Part shown: one piece after another, positions 40,045 to 48,061 of the stretch
Layout: each line of letters opens with the position of its first letter
Position numbering within the stretch: the stretch's first letter is position 1
Assembly: GCA_029933075.1 (NCBI GenBank)
Contig: JAOZOW010000007.1
Coordinates: forward strand, 1-60,121
Length of the DNA stretch: 60,121 nucleotides
Direction: 5' to 3'
Origin: Deltaproteobacteria bacterium
GTDB taxonomy: Bacteria; Desulfobacterota; DSM-4660; Desulfatiglandales; Desulfatiglandaceae
Made by a program: the position numbers and the translations under genes
The notes under the pieces: generated by a model
The model's database searches: none
Seen by the model: only the letters and a program-made list of their open reading frames with translations
What the model was told of the DNA's origin: nothing

Positions 40045-40221
40045 TCCCCAAAAAGAGCACTGTAAGCGTTCACCGGCATTCAACCAACTGATAGGTAATC
40101 TTTGCTTGCCTCCAAGGATTCACATGAGCCGGTCTTCTTGGCGAACGATACACTCCTACCGCCCTGGCTTAAGGCCACGTGGACGCTTAAGAAAGTGTCC
40201 ATTGCTTCTTGTGTCAATGTT

Positions 40222-41007
40222 CTACTTCACCTCAAACGTAAGCGTAGCCACAAACGACTCCACATCACATTCACTCTGGTCTGGATAAGACTCCTCATGG
40301 TCGGCCTTGATCATCCAGACACCAGAATGTAGTATCTTGATTTTGCCTTCACCCTTTCTATTAGTTGTTGTGCTATAGGCAAACGTATTCTTCTCCGTAG
40401 AAAAACCAACATAGGTAGCATAAATCACCCCTTTGAATGGCTTGCCCTTTAGAAGCACTTGCACCGGCAGATAATCACCTGCCCTCAAATCAGCAGGGTT
40501 TTCCAGGGGAATGATTTCCATCGGATGTCCGATGCGGACGTCCACCTTTCCTTTCCCCTCCCCTACATTGACGACAGCCTTCATGCACATATGAGAGTGG
40601 AAACATTTGATGACGTTCTTCAATCCCTTTTTCGAACACCTCTTTCCTCCCTGGGTGGTCTTGGTATAAAAGCCTGCCTTTCTCTTGGCAGCTACAATAT
40701 AGGCTCCAGGCCGGCTTATGATTTCCTGCGATTGAAATTCCACCTCTGAAGAGGAGCTCACAGCCTGTTTTTTCCCTCCAGGCCCCAAAATATAGATACT
40801 CTCCAAGGCATCGCTTTTCAGGAAACCATCTAAGGGGTACCGATGCCCCCAGCCTATTGTTATTCTTAAAATCTCCCCCGATTCTGGAGTATAGTCAGAG
40901 AGGTTTACCCAGGGATAATGGGCATAAGCGTGCGTACAAAAAAGCGCCACGACAAAAATGCTTACACCAATTACCTGCGACATCCTTACCTCACGCCTTT
41001 TTTTCAT
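40222..41007 (-). CDS. Secreted DUF4198 protein (NikK-like metal-uptake component), copy 1
   Basis: A periplasmic protein of 261 residues with a signal peptide cleaved probably after HAYA, leaving His as the mature N-terminus (HYPWVNL). DUF4198 beta-sandwich segments follow: ITIGWGHRYPLDGFL, PLENPADLRAGDYLPVQVLLKGKPFKGVIYATYVGF. Near the C-terminus lies H-E-x-x-Y-P-D-x-x-x-C-D, which recurs in the second copy at 54587. DUF4198 proteins (NikK) accompany nickel ECF importers. The ATG at 41007 has GGAGG 7 bases upstream. It lies 19 bases after the TonB receptor and is probably in its operon. Confidence 0.85.
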   Translation of the reverse strand: MKKRREVRMSQVIGVSIFVVALFCTHAYAHYPWVNLSDYTPESGEILRITIGWGHRYPLDGFLKSDALESIYILGPGGKKQAVSSSSEVEFQSQEIISRPGAYIVAAKRKAGFYTKTTQGGKRCSKKGLKNVIKCFHSHMCMKAVVNVGEGKGKVDVRIGHPMEIIPLENPADLRAGDYLPVQVLLKGKPFKGVIYATYVGFSTEKNTFAYSTTTNRKGEGKIKILHSGVWMIKADHEESYPDQSECDVESFVATLTFEVK

Positions 41008-41026
41008 GATACATCCTCCCAAGAAA

Positions 41027-43051
41027 CTAGAAAAAAACATCTAACTTAACTGTAAAAGTTCTCCCGGTGCGAAAATTACCTTCATCACCTTTATCAGAGT
41101 TAAAAATGTTGTCTGCCTCAAAAGACACCTTGGCCTTGTCGGAAAGGTATTTGTAGATTTTCGCATCGACGACAGTATGCCCATCGATCTGGGTGGTGTT
41201 GCCCGAATTTGTGAACTGCTTGCCGATGTATGAAATCACGGCGCCGGTGCCCAGACCATATCTCTTCAGTTCGTATGCAGGTGAAAAAGTGACACTGTGT
41301 TTAGGAACATAGGTCAATTCTTTTCCGGTCTCTTCGTTTTCGGTTTTTGTATAAGTATAAGATATGGTAGCGGTAAATTCTTCGCTCAGATACGTCCTGC
41401 ACATGAACTCAAGGCCCTGCGTCCAGGCTTTTTCTACATTCTTGTATATTTTCAGGGGCAGGCCGTTATACGTGGTGCCTGTATCTTCCCTTATTACCAT
41501 ATCATCCACGTCATTACGGAAATAACCCAGATTGACCATTATGCCCCGATCGAAAAACCATTTTTCTATGCTTGCGGAATAACCAACAGCCTTTTCCGGC
41601 TTCAGATTCGGATTAGACTGGCAGTAGTAACTGCCGTGCCTGTACGGAGCATCGTAATAGAGTTGACGAATGGTGGGTGATTTAAAGGCCTTGCCTACTG
41701 AAGCTCGAAGGATTGTGTCCTCTGAAATCTTGTACATCAGGCTTAATTTGGGGTTTACCTCACTTCCAAAGCTGGAATGGTCGTCATAGCGCAGACCTCC
41801 AACCAGGGTGAAAGCCTTAAAAAGAGTAATCTCATCCTGGACATACAAGCTGGAGGTGTCCACGTCTTTCTTGACACTTATTATACTGCCATCAGAGTTT
41901 TCTATGGTGTAATCAATACCCTGCCTTTGAATTTCGCCCCCCAGGGTGAGAGCATTCCAATCGCTGGAATACCATGTGTACTGGACCTCACACTGGTTAT
42001 ACCCGACATCGCCATATTTATATCCATAAGCATAACCGGGATAACCATGCGTGAAATCCCATGTGTATGCATATCCCTTCAAAGAAAAGAAATGGTCATC
42101 ACTCGGACGAAAGTCAATTCCGGCAGAAACGCGATAACTATCCTCCTCTCGGTTGTCCGTCTTTTCATAATCGCTCGCTTCACCTTTTAGGTAAAGATCA
42201 ATGCCATCGCCAAGATTCGCATTCAGCTTGCCCATAAAAGAGTGGCGATCAGATTTGATCGGATCCTGGCTTATGTCTTCTGCACTATCATAATTGTAAT
42301 GCAGCAAATACCCAATGCGATCCGATATCTTGTCGCCAAAAGAAACATAGGCCTGAGAGAGATTCCGGCTATGCCCGTAGTCTGAAGGTTTCGTAATTGT
42401 CCCATTCTTATTCCTCTCTTTCACCTTGTACCAACCATAGGCTACACCGGCTTTGCCGGTGGCCTTCTCTGGAATTCTCTTGGTGATAATATTGATAACA
42501 CCGGCCACAGCATCACTTCCGTATAATGCCGAACTAGGGCCTTTGACTATTTCGATCCTTTCGATCATGTCCACGGGAATCTGGTTGAGGCCGATGCCAT
42601 ATTCACCCATGCCGCCGCTTTGACCACAGCCCATTACCCTTTGTCCATCAATAAGGATCAGGCCATAACCGTCATTAAAGCTTAACCCTCGCAGATTGGC
42701 TCGCCAGGTGTATGTTCCGAAGACATCATCATGGACAGATGTGTCAATTCCCGGAATATTTTTCAAGATATCCATTACGTTTTGTCCGTTGGTTCGCTCG
42801 ATATCTTCCTTGGTAATCACGATAGTTTCCACCGGAACATCCTTTAAAGCGTGTGGTGTTTTGGTCGCGGTTACCACGATATTGTCCAGCGAGGTTACAA
42901 CCTCTTCCTTGGGTTCATCAGCCCTAGCAATGTTTACCGATGCAGCCATAGCTGCAGCCAAGACTATTGCCAGAATACTTTTTGACATATGAACAAAAAG
43001 GCTGGCCATCGAAGATGGCTGAAGTTTCCTTTTTGTTGGTCTTTTCGTCAT
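41027..43051 (-). CDS. TonB-dependent outer-membrane receptor 1
   Basis: A 674-residue outer-membrane receptor. Signal peptide (about 22-45), TonB box region (DNIVVTATKTP), plug domain (about 60-170, with RANLRGLSFNDGYGLILIDGQRV and VKGPSSALYGSDAVAGVINIIT), then a 22-strand barrel ending in an aromatic residue (VKLDVFF). The plug loop has an unusual GCGQSGGMGEYG. The family is BtuB/colicin I type. AAAGGAG precedes the ATG by 11 bases. It heads an operon with DUF4198 and NikL-like genes and follows a conserved leader element. The ligand is probably a nickel, cobalt or tetrapyrrole complex, by context only. Confidence 0.93.
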   Translation of the reverse strand: MTKRPTKRKLQPSSMASLFVHMSKSILAIVLAAAMAASVNIARADEPKEEVVTSLDNIVVTATKTPHALKDVPVETIVITKEDIERTNGQNVMDILKNIPGIDTSVHDDVFGTYTWRANLRGLSFNDGYGLILIDGQRVMGCGQSGGMGEYGIGLNQIPVDMIERIEIVKGPSSALYGSDAVAGVINIITKRIPEKATGKAGVAYGWYKVKERNKNGTITKPSDYGHSRNLSQAYVSFGDKISDRIGYLLHYNYDSAEDISQDPIKSDRHSFMGKLNANLGDGIDLYLKGEASDYEKTDNREEDSYRVSAGIDFRPSDDHFFSLKGYAYTWDFTHGYPGYAYGYKYGDVGYNQCEVQYTWYSSDWNALTLGGEIQRQGIDYTIENSDGSIISVKKDVDTSSLYVQDEITLFKAFTLVGGLRYDDHSSFGSEVNPKLSLMYKISEDTILRASVGKAFKSPTIRQLYYDAPYRHGSYYCQSNPNLKPEKAVGYSASIEKWFFDRGIMVNLGYFRNDVDDMVIREDTGTTYNGLPLKIYKNVEKAWTQGLEFMCRTYLSEEFTATISYTYTKTENEETGKELTYVPKHSVTFSPAYELKRYGLGTGAVISYIGKQFTNSGNTTQIDGHTVVDAKIYKYLSDKAKVSFEADNIFNSDKGDEGNFRTGRTFTVKLDVFF

Positions 43052-43137
43052 TGTTTTTGATTCTCCTTTCTAACAGTCATAATGAAGAAAAATGAATGCC
43101 CTTGAAAACCACCCTGGATTGAATTGACGAACCATTG

Positions 43138-43248
43138 CTACGGTGGTACAAGAATAACGAAGCATCCCTCACCCCGAGGGGTCTTCACGGGGAAGGCAGA
43201 TTTTAGACCTTTGCAGAGGACGAGATGCCTTCCCCCACCCTTTTTCAT
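43138..43248 (-). CDS. Possible 36-residue leader peptide upstream of receptor 1
   Basis: An ATG frame of 36 codons crosses the conserved leader. Residues 21-30 are VKTPRGEGCF, also found at residues 22-31 of the frame at 58452-58619. The N-terminal half is basic and not conserved. No good ribosome binding site stands close to the ATG. Because the shared block is identical at every base, including third codon positions, an RNA function explains it at least as well as a peptide. Confidence 0.25.
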   Translation of the reverse strand: MKKGGGRHLVLCKGLKSAFPVKTPRGEGCFVILVPP

Positions 43249-43290
43249 CTCTGATTCCCTAAACTGTGTTTTCTTCTCTCACCTCCTTTC
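43141..43290 (-). promoter_or_regulatory. Conserved leader RNA element, copy 1 (upstream of receptor 1)
   Basis: In transcript order: GAAAGGAGGTGA (43279-43290), a variable stretch, a perfect 10-bp stem GGGGAAGGCA (43226-43235) with TGCCTTCCCC (43189-43198) around a 27-base loop, a 30-base block (43159-43188) identical to copy 2 that can fold as GAAG-CTTC enclosing an ACCC/GGGT hairpin, and ACCACCG (43141-43147). Copy 2 at 58509-58692 has the same order with a different loop. I know no riboswitch class with this pattern. Confidence 0.7.
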
Positions 43291-43314
43291 GGTTCACTGG
43301 TCCCGTCCACACAA

Positions 43315-43370
43315 AATAAAGCCACGAAGCCGCATTCCCTTCCGGGAACATGGACCTTCGTGGCCTTTTT
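43315..43370. terminator. GGCCACGAAG-family hairpin 1
   Basis: GCCACGAAG (43321-43329) pairs with CTTCGTGGC (43356-43364), with an inner TTCCC/GGGAA hairpin. T-rich flanks on both strands make it a bidirectional intrinsic terminator candidate. It lies between the FmdE operon and receptor 1, only 25 bases upstream of the leader element, so it may also act inside that leader. Confidence 0.65.
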
Positions 43371-43494
43371 CGCTTGACTTCCCTCCGCTCGAAGCGGAGC
43401 TTGCTATTTTTGTGGCCTCCTTACTTAAGGGGCCTTGGTACCTCTCGTAATAGAGCCTATATGAACGGCTTCTGCCGCTCCTATCAGGTAGGTC

Positions 43495-43523
43495 TTATTA
43501 CTTCAGCAACTCCGCCAAGTCAA
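43495..43523 (-). promoter_or_regulatory. Candidate promoter for the receptor 1 transcript
   Basis: Minus strand TTGACT, 17 bases, TAATAA. If used, the transcript would contain hairpin 1 and the conserved leader before the receptor start, a leader of about 435 bases. The -35 lies within the end of a small upstream frame. Confidence 0.4.
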
Positions 43524-43616
43524 GAGTTTTGTTGAGTATCCGTATTCCTCCAAATGATCCTCATTGTGTTTTTTCCAATGCTCGATCCGGATTGTGGCTT
43601 TTTCGGTAATATCCAT
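43503..43616 (-). CDS. Small 37-residue protein after the FmdE gene, possibly truncated
   Basis: An ATG frame behind a strong AAAGGAG (8 bases away), 35 bases downstream of the FmdE stop. It begins MDITEKATIRIEHWKKHNE, an acidic and His-containing helix reminiscent of small helical proteins found near metal-cofactor genes. A shift by one frame near codon 25 would extend it only to about 40 residues, ending in LDLAELLK. The good ribosome binding site supports translation; the short length suggests decay. Confidence 0.5.
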   Translation of the reverse strand: MDITEKATIRIEHWKKHNEDHLEEYGYSTKLLTWRSC

Positions 43617-43651
43617 GACAAGCTCTCCTTTCTTGTTGTTTTCCTTTTTTC

Positions 43652-44617
43652 TCATTGTACAGTATAAGACACACAATCTCCGTTAATCTTCGTAAAGCAA
43701 GGAATGCAGTATAGTTCACCATTTTGCTCAATCAGCCTCCCTTCCAGAACCGGCTCACTACAACATGAACATCTGTGATACACACCGGCCAGCTCAACAG
43801 GGGGCTCATTCCACTCAATCTCTTTTACCTCAAACAACTGTTCAGGAGATAGGCCTGAAACCTGCAAAATCCTGTTGTCCACAAGCACCTGGTACCTCGT
43901 CACATCATCCAATGTGGCCTTATTCCTCCAGATTTTTCTCTCAAGATGCTCAAATTCTTCTTCGTCCCCAAAGCGCTTAGGTTTCATCGAAAGCCTGGTG
44001 GCTTTTCCGTCATGCTTGAAATAAACTGAATAGTTGTGTTTGCCAAAATCCAGTATGTACAAACGCTGGTTTCCTAGGGTGGCCCCAAGTAAGACCTGTA
44101 TCGCATCCAGGGCAGAGGTGGAGTTTTCTGCAATTATGAAGATTCCCCCGCTTGGATCATCTACCGATCTAAGCACACCCTGAACATACTCACAAAGCTT
44201 TGCACCAATCATAAGATCAGGGCACAAGTGCCCGTGAAAATCCACCAGCCGCTTAAGGGCCATGTTACCGAGCATCCTTCGATCTCCCCTGTAAAGAGCC
44301 ATTAGTTCATTGTCATTGAAAATCCGAAAACTCAGCACCCAACTGCCCGAATGCAGTGGAAAACGCTGGTCATAACTGGAATAATGAAAATACAGGAAGA
44401 AAATCTCTTCATTTGCCTGAACTAAATATCCATTGATAGGACGCTCATCAGCGGTTTTGAACCGCCCAATCAATTCTCCAACCTTGTATGTCTTTCCATT
44501 AAAGGTAAAGGAAACCGGCATCTGTCTGAAATTGTCAAAATCTACCATTACCCTCTTCTGAATGTACTCGAACAACTCGTATCGGATGGACCGCAATACT
44601 TCCGTCCTGTCCATCAT
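43652..44617 (-). CDS. FmdE-domain protein with C-terminal zinc ribbon
   Basis: A 321-residue cytoplasmic protein. Residues about 1-115 are an uncharacterised N-terminal domain. The FmdE domain follows (FHGHLCPDLMIGAKLCEYV, 127-146; AENSTSALDAIQVLLGATLG, 163-182). The usual Cys in the E-N-x-x-C-x-x-DAIQ motif is replaced by Ser. The tail is a zinc ribbon (CSCC at 283-286, CIPC at 304-307). FmdE is named for methanogen formylmethanofuran dehydrogenase operons but occurs widely in anaerobes with metal or cofactor genes. The ATG overlaps the stop of the upstream gene by 4 bases. Confidence 0.85.
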   Translation of the reverse strand: MMDRTEVLRSIRYELFEYIQKRVMVDFDNFRQMPVSFTFNGKTYKVGELIGRFKTADERPINGYLVQANEEIFFLYFHYSSYDQRFPLHSGSWVLSFRIFNDNELMALYRGDRRMLGNMALKRLVDFHGHLCPDLMIGAKLCEYVQGVLRSVDDPSGGIFIIAENSTSALDAIQVLLGATLGNQRLYILDFGKHNYSVYFKHDGKATRLSMKPKRFGDEEEFEHLERKIWRNKATLDDVTRYQVLVDNRILQVSGLSPEQLFEVKEIEWNEPPVELAGVYHRCSCCSEPVLEGRLIEQNGELYCIPCFTKINGDCVSYTVQ

Positions 44618-45165
44618 ACACCCACCTTTCTTGGCGCTGAGGTCCCTGCAGCAATTCCTTCCACGCTCAAAAACGGAGAGACTTGCAGGGTCTCTCTTTG
44701 CAATAACCTCTTTTCAACAAGCTTTTCTTTAATAGTCGCTACCACCTTCCACATGGCTTTTCGCACTTCCGGGCACATGCCAAGGCCTTCTATTATTCGT
44801 GGCTCTATCCATATGAATAAAATCTCCGTGGGAAATCCTCCCGCCAGCTCAGCCGTGGCTAATGCCTGCACGAGCCAGCGGATCACCCGATGTTTGGCGA
44901 CAATCCATGACAAGTGTTGCTTGAACACTCGGTAAGGCCAGATGTAGACTTTGCCGACCGGCCCGCCAAGACTGAAAGCACTGACAACGATCACAAGATC
45001 CATTCCATAGATTAGTCCAGCAGCACACCGCGGATCGTCACCTAGGTACGCAAGCTCTACGCCATCTCCCAACGAACCCCGGCCCAGTGCCTCTAAGAGG
45101 TAGCATCCAACGCCAAAATCACCATCCAATATGTTGCCCAGGCCAATAATCAAGCCCTTCTTCAT
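44614..45165 (-). CDS. Divergent hydrogenase-maturation-protease-like (HycI/HybD fold) protein
   Basis: A 183-residue protein with the family N-terminus (LIIGLGNILDGDFGVGCYLLEAL) and the MDLVIVVSAFSLGGPVGKVY strand. In true proteases nickel is bound by Glu16, Asp62 and His93 (HybD numbering). Here the DE pair reads DF and the DA motif reads SA, so two of three ligands are changed. It may be a non-proteolytic nickel- or cofactor-binding relative. It is coupled by 4-base overlaps to both neighbours. Confidence 0.72.
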   Translation of the reverse strand: MKKGLIIGLGNILDGDFGVGCYLLEALGRGSLGDGVELAYLGDDPRCAAGLIYGMDLVIVVSAFSLGGPVGKVYIWPYRVFKQHLSWIVAKHRVIRWLVQALATAELAGGFPTEILFIWIEPRIIEGLGMCPEVRKAMWKVVATIKEKLVEKRLLQRETLQVSPFLSVEGIAAGTSAPRKVGV

Positions 45166-45773
45166 TTCCCTCCTTGCACCTCCTTTTTACCCTTTGCGAG
45201 GTATTTGCCTGGTGTATTGACTATCTCCAGCGGAAAGACCCTGGCGTCCATAAACAACGAACGCATTCGATGGTTATCAGGAAGAGTGTCGCAGGCAACG
45301 GCCGGGTGCGCACTATGATGCTTTGTCAACTCTTCACGGCTCAAAAGGTGGGCAATAATAAGGATGCCATCATGCCTCAGGACCCGGCTCATTTCCCGAA
45401 GTGCCTTGGCCTTATCTCCAAAATGTGGGAAGGCCGCAAAGCAGATCACTCTATCGACTATCTCGTTTGCAAATGGAAGGAAATGCACATCCGCTTGTAC
45501 AATGATATCCATGACTCCCCGTGGTTTTCTGTTTGCCTGCCTCAGCATCTGAAATGACAAATCAACGCCAAATATCCGGCCCGAAGCTCCTACCTCTCTA
45601 CAAAGATAAGGAATCAAAATACCCGTTCCTGTTCCCAGATCCAGCACTCGTTCTCCCGGCCTTACCCCGAATTCCTTGACTAGGGCTTCAAGGCGTTGTC
45701 GCACATGTAGGGGGTAATGGACCTTTTCCCAATCCGAGGCTCGCCTGTCGAAAAAGCCTAGACGAGTTTCCAT
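45162..45773 (-). CDS. Class I SAM-dependent methyltransferase
   Basis: A 203-residue methyltransferase. Motif I VLDLGTGTGILIPYL, acidic end of strand 2 in FGVDLSFQML, QADVHFLPF, and a His-rich stretch REELTKHHSAHPAVACD. The His/Cys-rich part after the core could bind a metal. First gene of the operon with the protease-like and FmdE proteins. The substrate is unknown; methylation of a metal-cofactor precursor is a guess. Confidence 0.82.
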   Translation of the reverse strand: METRLGFFDRRASDWEKVHYPLHVRQRLEALVKEFGVRPGERVLDLGTGTGILIPYLCREVGASGRIFGVDLSFQMLRQANRKPRGVMDIIVQADVHFLPFANEIVDRVICFAAFPHFGDKAKALREMSRVLRHDGILIIAHLLSREELTKHHSAHPAVACDTLPDNHRMRSLFMDARVFPLEIVNTPGKYLAKGKKEVQGGK

Positions 45774-46135
45774 TTAACACCAATACCTGCTTATTGTTCC
45801 AAACCTACTAAGCTGCAGACACAGGGCTTATCATATGTTAAAACTTTATCCTCAAACCAGCACGGATCTCCCTCCCTGGTCCTTCAAAATCAAAAGACTA
45901 CTTGATCTTTATCCTATGATTCAAAAAGGTGTCCCGATACCCTGACATCAAAGGCCATGTTCCAAGACAAAAAAGCCACGCAAACCTTTGCTTCGTGCAT
46001 TCAAAGGTCTTCGTGGCCTTTTGCTTACGAACCTATATGTCTTCTGTACAAACGCCTTGGTCTATAAAGCGTTTCTTACGCTTCCTTTATGAGCCAAGAC
46101 ACTCCACCCTGAAAACATTTAACTTGTGTTTTCTA
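45774..46135. other. Intergenic region between the methyltransferase operon and trmO-like gene
   Basis: About 360 bases with no protein gene. It contains GGCCACGAAG-family hairpin 2 (45969-46022) and an A/T-rich 200-base leader before the methyltransferase. I see no copy of the conserved receptor-leader block here. Confidence 0.5.
45969..46022. terminator. GGCCACGAAG-family hairpin 2
   Basis: GCCACG (45975-45980) with CGTGGC (46012-46017) and an inner ACCTTTG (45984-45990) with CAAAGGT (46002-46008). Six or more T follow on the minus strand and TTTT on the plus strand. Probably ends the lipoprotein-trmO transcript; it may also act as leader of the methyltransferase operon. Confidence 0.65.
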
Positions 46136-46669
46136 TCACCTTCCTGAGCTTTTCATCCATTCCGGCACCGTGGCCTCTTCTACGCAGTGATAGCCCTTAA
46201 CATAGGGCTTTATGTCCAGAATGGGGCTGCCGTCCAGGGCCTCCAGTCCTCTGACCAGCAGCGCATTACCCTTGCGTGTAAGGAGTCTCACAGGAGAAAG
46301 CAGGATGGAGTTGGGCCTTACCGGGCTGCATGTGGCAAACACGCCCTTCTTGGGCATATCTCTTCTGCCCATTGGGTGGACCTGCAAGGTCCCTTTTCGC
46401 CCTTCAGGGACGAGATGGGCCCAGTAAAGAACAAAAATATGGGAGAATTCTCCAATGCCTTCCAGCATATCCTGCAGTTCAGGAAAGATCACAAGTTCAG
46501 ATTCTAAGTCCTTTATTCGCCTGTGATACTCCTTCAATCGTTCCACATATTTTTCCGTAACAAGGCCTCCATCTTGGGGGAGAGGCAGTGGGTCCTTAAG
46601 GGATGTCCTAACATAGCCTACAGGCTTGACCCTCATATCCTTGCACCAGTCATTTGGGTAATCACTCAT
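46136..46669 (-). CDS. TsaA/TrmO-family protein (tRNA m6t6A methyltransferase-like)
   Basis: A 177-residue VirR/TsaA-fold protein with IGEFSHIFVLYWAHL, RRDMPKKGVFATCSPVRPNSILLSPVRLL and LDGSPILDIKPYV, the family core. E. coli TrmO uses SAM to N6-methylate t6A37 in tRNA-Thr. In anaerobes relatives also occur in metal-cofactor clusters, so its role here may differ. The ATG at 46669 overlaps the lipoprotein stop as ATGA with AAAGGAGAT upstream; the longer frame to 46879 is not real. Confidence 0.85.
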   Translation of the reverse strand: MSDYPNDWCKDMRVKPVGYVRTSLKDPLPLPQDGGLVTEKYVERLKEYHRRIKDLESELVIFPELQDMLEGIGEFSHIFVLYWAHLVPEGRKGTLQVHPMGRRDMPKKGVFATCSPVRPNSILLSPVRLLTRKGNALLVRGLEALDGSPILDIKPYVKGYHCVEEATVPEWMKSSGR

Positions 46670-47121
46670 GTATCTCCTTTCACCACCATGGCCATGGATA
46701 ATAATACCACCATGGATGCCATAGGTAAGGGTTGGAGGACCCTTTTGCCTGTGATCTTGCCTCCGATTGTCACCTCCCTGCCCCGCCTGTAGACAGCACC
46801 ATCCAGAAAGCCCTTGTAAAGCGCCAGGAACCTTCCCTTTGACTCGTCCATATCTTTCGGTCGTGAAGAAGGATCGCAAGGTATCTGAAGAACCTCCAAT
46901 AGGGTGCCTTCCTTAGTATTCTTTGAGTCCAGGATAATACCGGACAGTACCACTACCTTTCCTGCATATACCTCTGGGTCTTTAATGATCTCATCAAACT
47001 CGATTCTTTGAGCTTGCGTTAAAAGCTGCTTCGAGACTACTGTGGCACATCCGGACAGCAACACGCAAAAACACAACCCAAGACAAACGCCATAAGCCAA
47101 GATATTGCATTTTGGTTTCAT
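46666..47121 (-). CDS. Slp-family outer-membrane lipoprotein
   Basis: A 151-residue lipoprotein with a lipobox LLSGC (lipid-bearing Cys about residue 25). The Slp domain is seen in IIKDPEVYAGKVVVLSGIILDSKNTKEGTLLEVLQIPCD and GRFLALYKGFLDGAVYRRGREVTIGGKI. The last 25 residues are Met/Val-rich and differ from the usual Slp ending in a Trp-rich strand, so a frameshift near the end is possible. The ATG at 47121 has GGAGG 8 bases upstream. Coupled to the trmO-like gene by 4-base overlap. Confidence 0.8.
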   Translation of the reverse strand: MKPKCNILAYGVCLGLCFCVLLSGCATVVSKQLLTQAQRIEFDEIIKDPEVYAGKVVVLSGIILDSKNTKEGTLLEVLQIPCDPSSRPKDMDESKGRFLALYKGFLDGAVYRRGREVTIGGKITGKRVLQPLPMASMVVLLSMAMVVKGDT

Positions 47122-47253
47122 TGACGATTCCTCCATCGTACAAGGAGAATTTTTTCATTTTTCCCGTGACATATTATCGCACCGGTATTTCATTCTGTAA
47201 AATATTCTATCCCGAAGTTTTTCCGTTCTTCCCCTTTTTTATCCTCTTTGGCA

Positions 47254-48039
47254 TTAGGAAAGCAGTGTTTTCACAATGCCTTCCATCTCAGTAGATGCGC
47301 GAGGTACATCAAGAACCCCTCCCTCAAGGCAAGCAGCCACGATTTCGCCGTGGTAATGGATGGTTCCAAGTATGGGAACACCAACATCATTCAATTTCTC
47401 GGAAAGGACAGCCTCGTGCTCGGATGATGCAACCTTATTGAGAATGGCACCTCTAAAGGATGCACCTACAGATTGGGTTAACTCCTTGATCTTAGAGGCC
47501 ATGTTGATGGATTCAAAGGAAGGTTCAACAACGCATACCACTGCATCTACACTTGCCTCAATGCCCCGACCGAAGTGTTCTATGCCGGCATCCATATCAA
47601 CAAGCACGACCTCATTTGGACTCAGCTCGATTTTTTTGAGAAACTCCCTCGTAACAACCCCCATGGGACAAGCACATCCTTCCAGGGCCTGATGGATTTT
47701 GCCTGTTTGGATGAGCCTTATGCCACCTTTTTCAACAATAAATCCTGGCCGAAGCAAATCTGGTGAGATCAGATCCTGCTGCCATATTGACATCTCGGGC
47801 TCATTTTCGCCCCGGGAGAAACGCTCAATCATCTTTGCCTGAACGCTCTTTTTCCCTCCCAGTGAGTCCATCAATGGTTGCGGAGGCCTTTCAAAGCCAA
47901 GCATCCAGTAAAGGCTTGTATTAGACTCGTCTGAGTCCAGTACCGTGACCTCTTTACCATATCCTCTAAAGGCATCGGCCATAAGTTTGATTATCGTACT
48001 TTTACCGCTACCCCCTTTGCCGCATATGCATACCTTCAT
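47254..48039 (-). CDS. CooC-like nickel-insertion ATPase
   Basis: MinD/ParA-type ATPase of 261 residues. The deviant Walker A KGGSGKST, the DSDESNTSL switch, the VVLVDMDAGIEHFGRG motif, and CACPMG (CxC) are as in CooC, which binds nickel at the dimer CxC and loads carbon monoxide dehydrogenase. No CODH is in the window. It lies 22 bases after the ABC solute-binding gene, the strongest local argument that the imported ligand contains nickel. Confidence 0.88.
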   Translation of the reverse strand: MKVCICGKGGSGKSTIIKLMADAFRGYGKEVTVLDSDESNTSLYWMLGFERPPQPLMDSLGGKKSVQAKMIERFSRGENEPEMSIWQQDLISPDLLRPGFIVEKGGIRLIQTGKIHQALEGCACPMGVVTREFLKKIELSPNEVVLVDMDAGIEHFGRGIEASVDAVVCVVEPSFESINMASKIKELTQSVGASFRGAILNKVASSEHEAVLSEKLNDVGVPILGTIHYHGEIVAACLEGGVLDVPRASTEMEGIVKTLLS

Positions 48040-48061
48040 AATTTCTGACTCCTATGTTGTT

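Noticed and set aside
43141-43290. NiCo (czcD) or Moco riboswitch
   Set aside because: The signature strings of these classes, as I know them, are not present; context alone is not enough.
46669-46879. N-terminal extension of the trmO-like protein
   Set aside because: The ATG at 46669 has a strong binding site and overlaps the lipoprotein stop; the extension is out-of-frame lipoprotein sequence.
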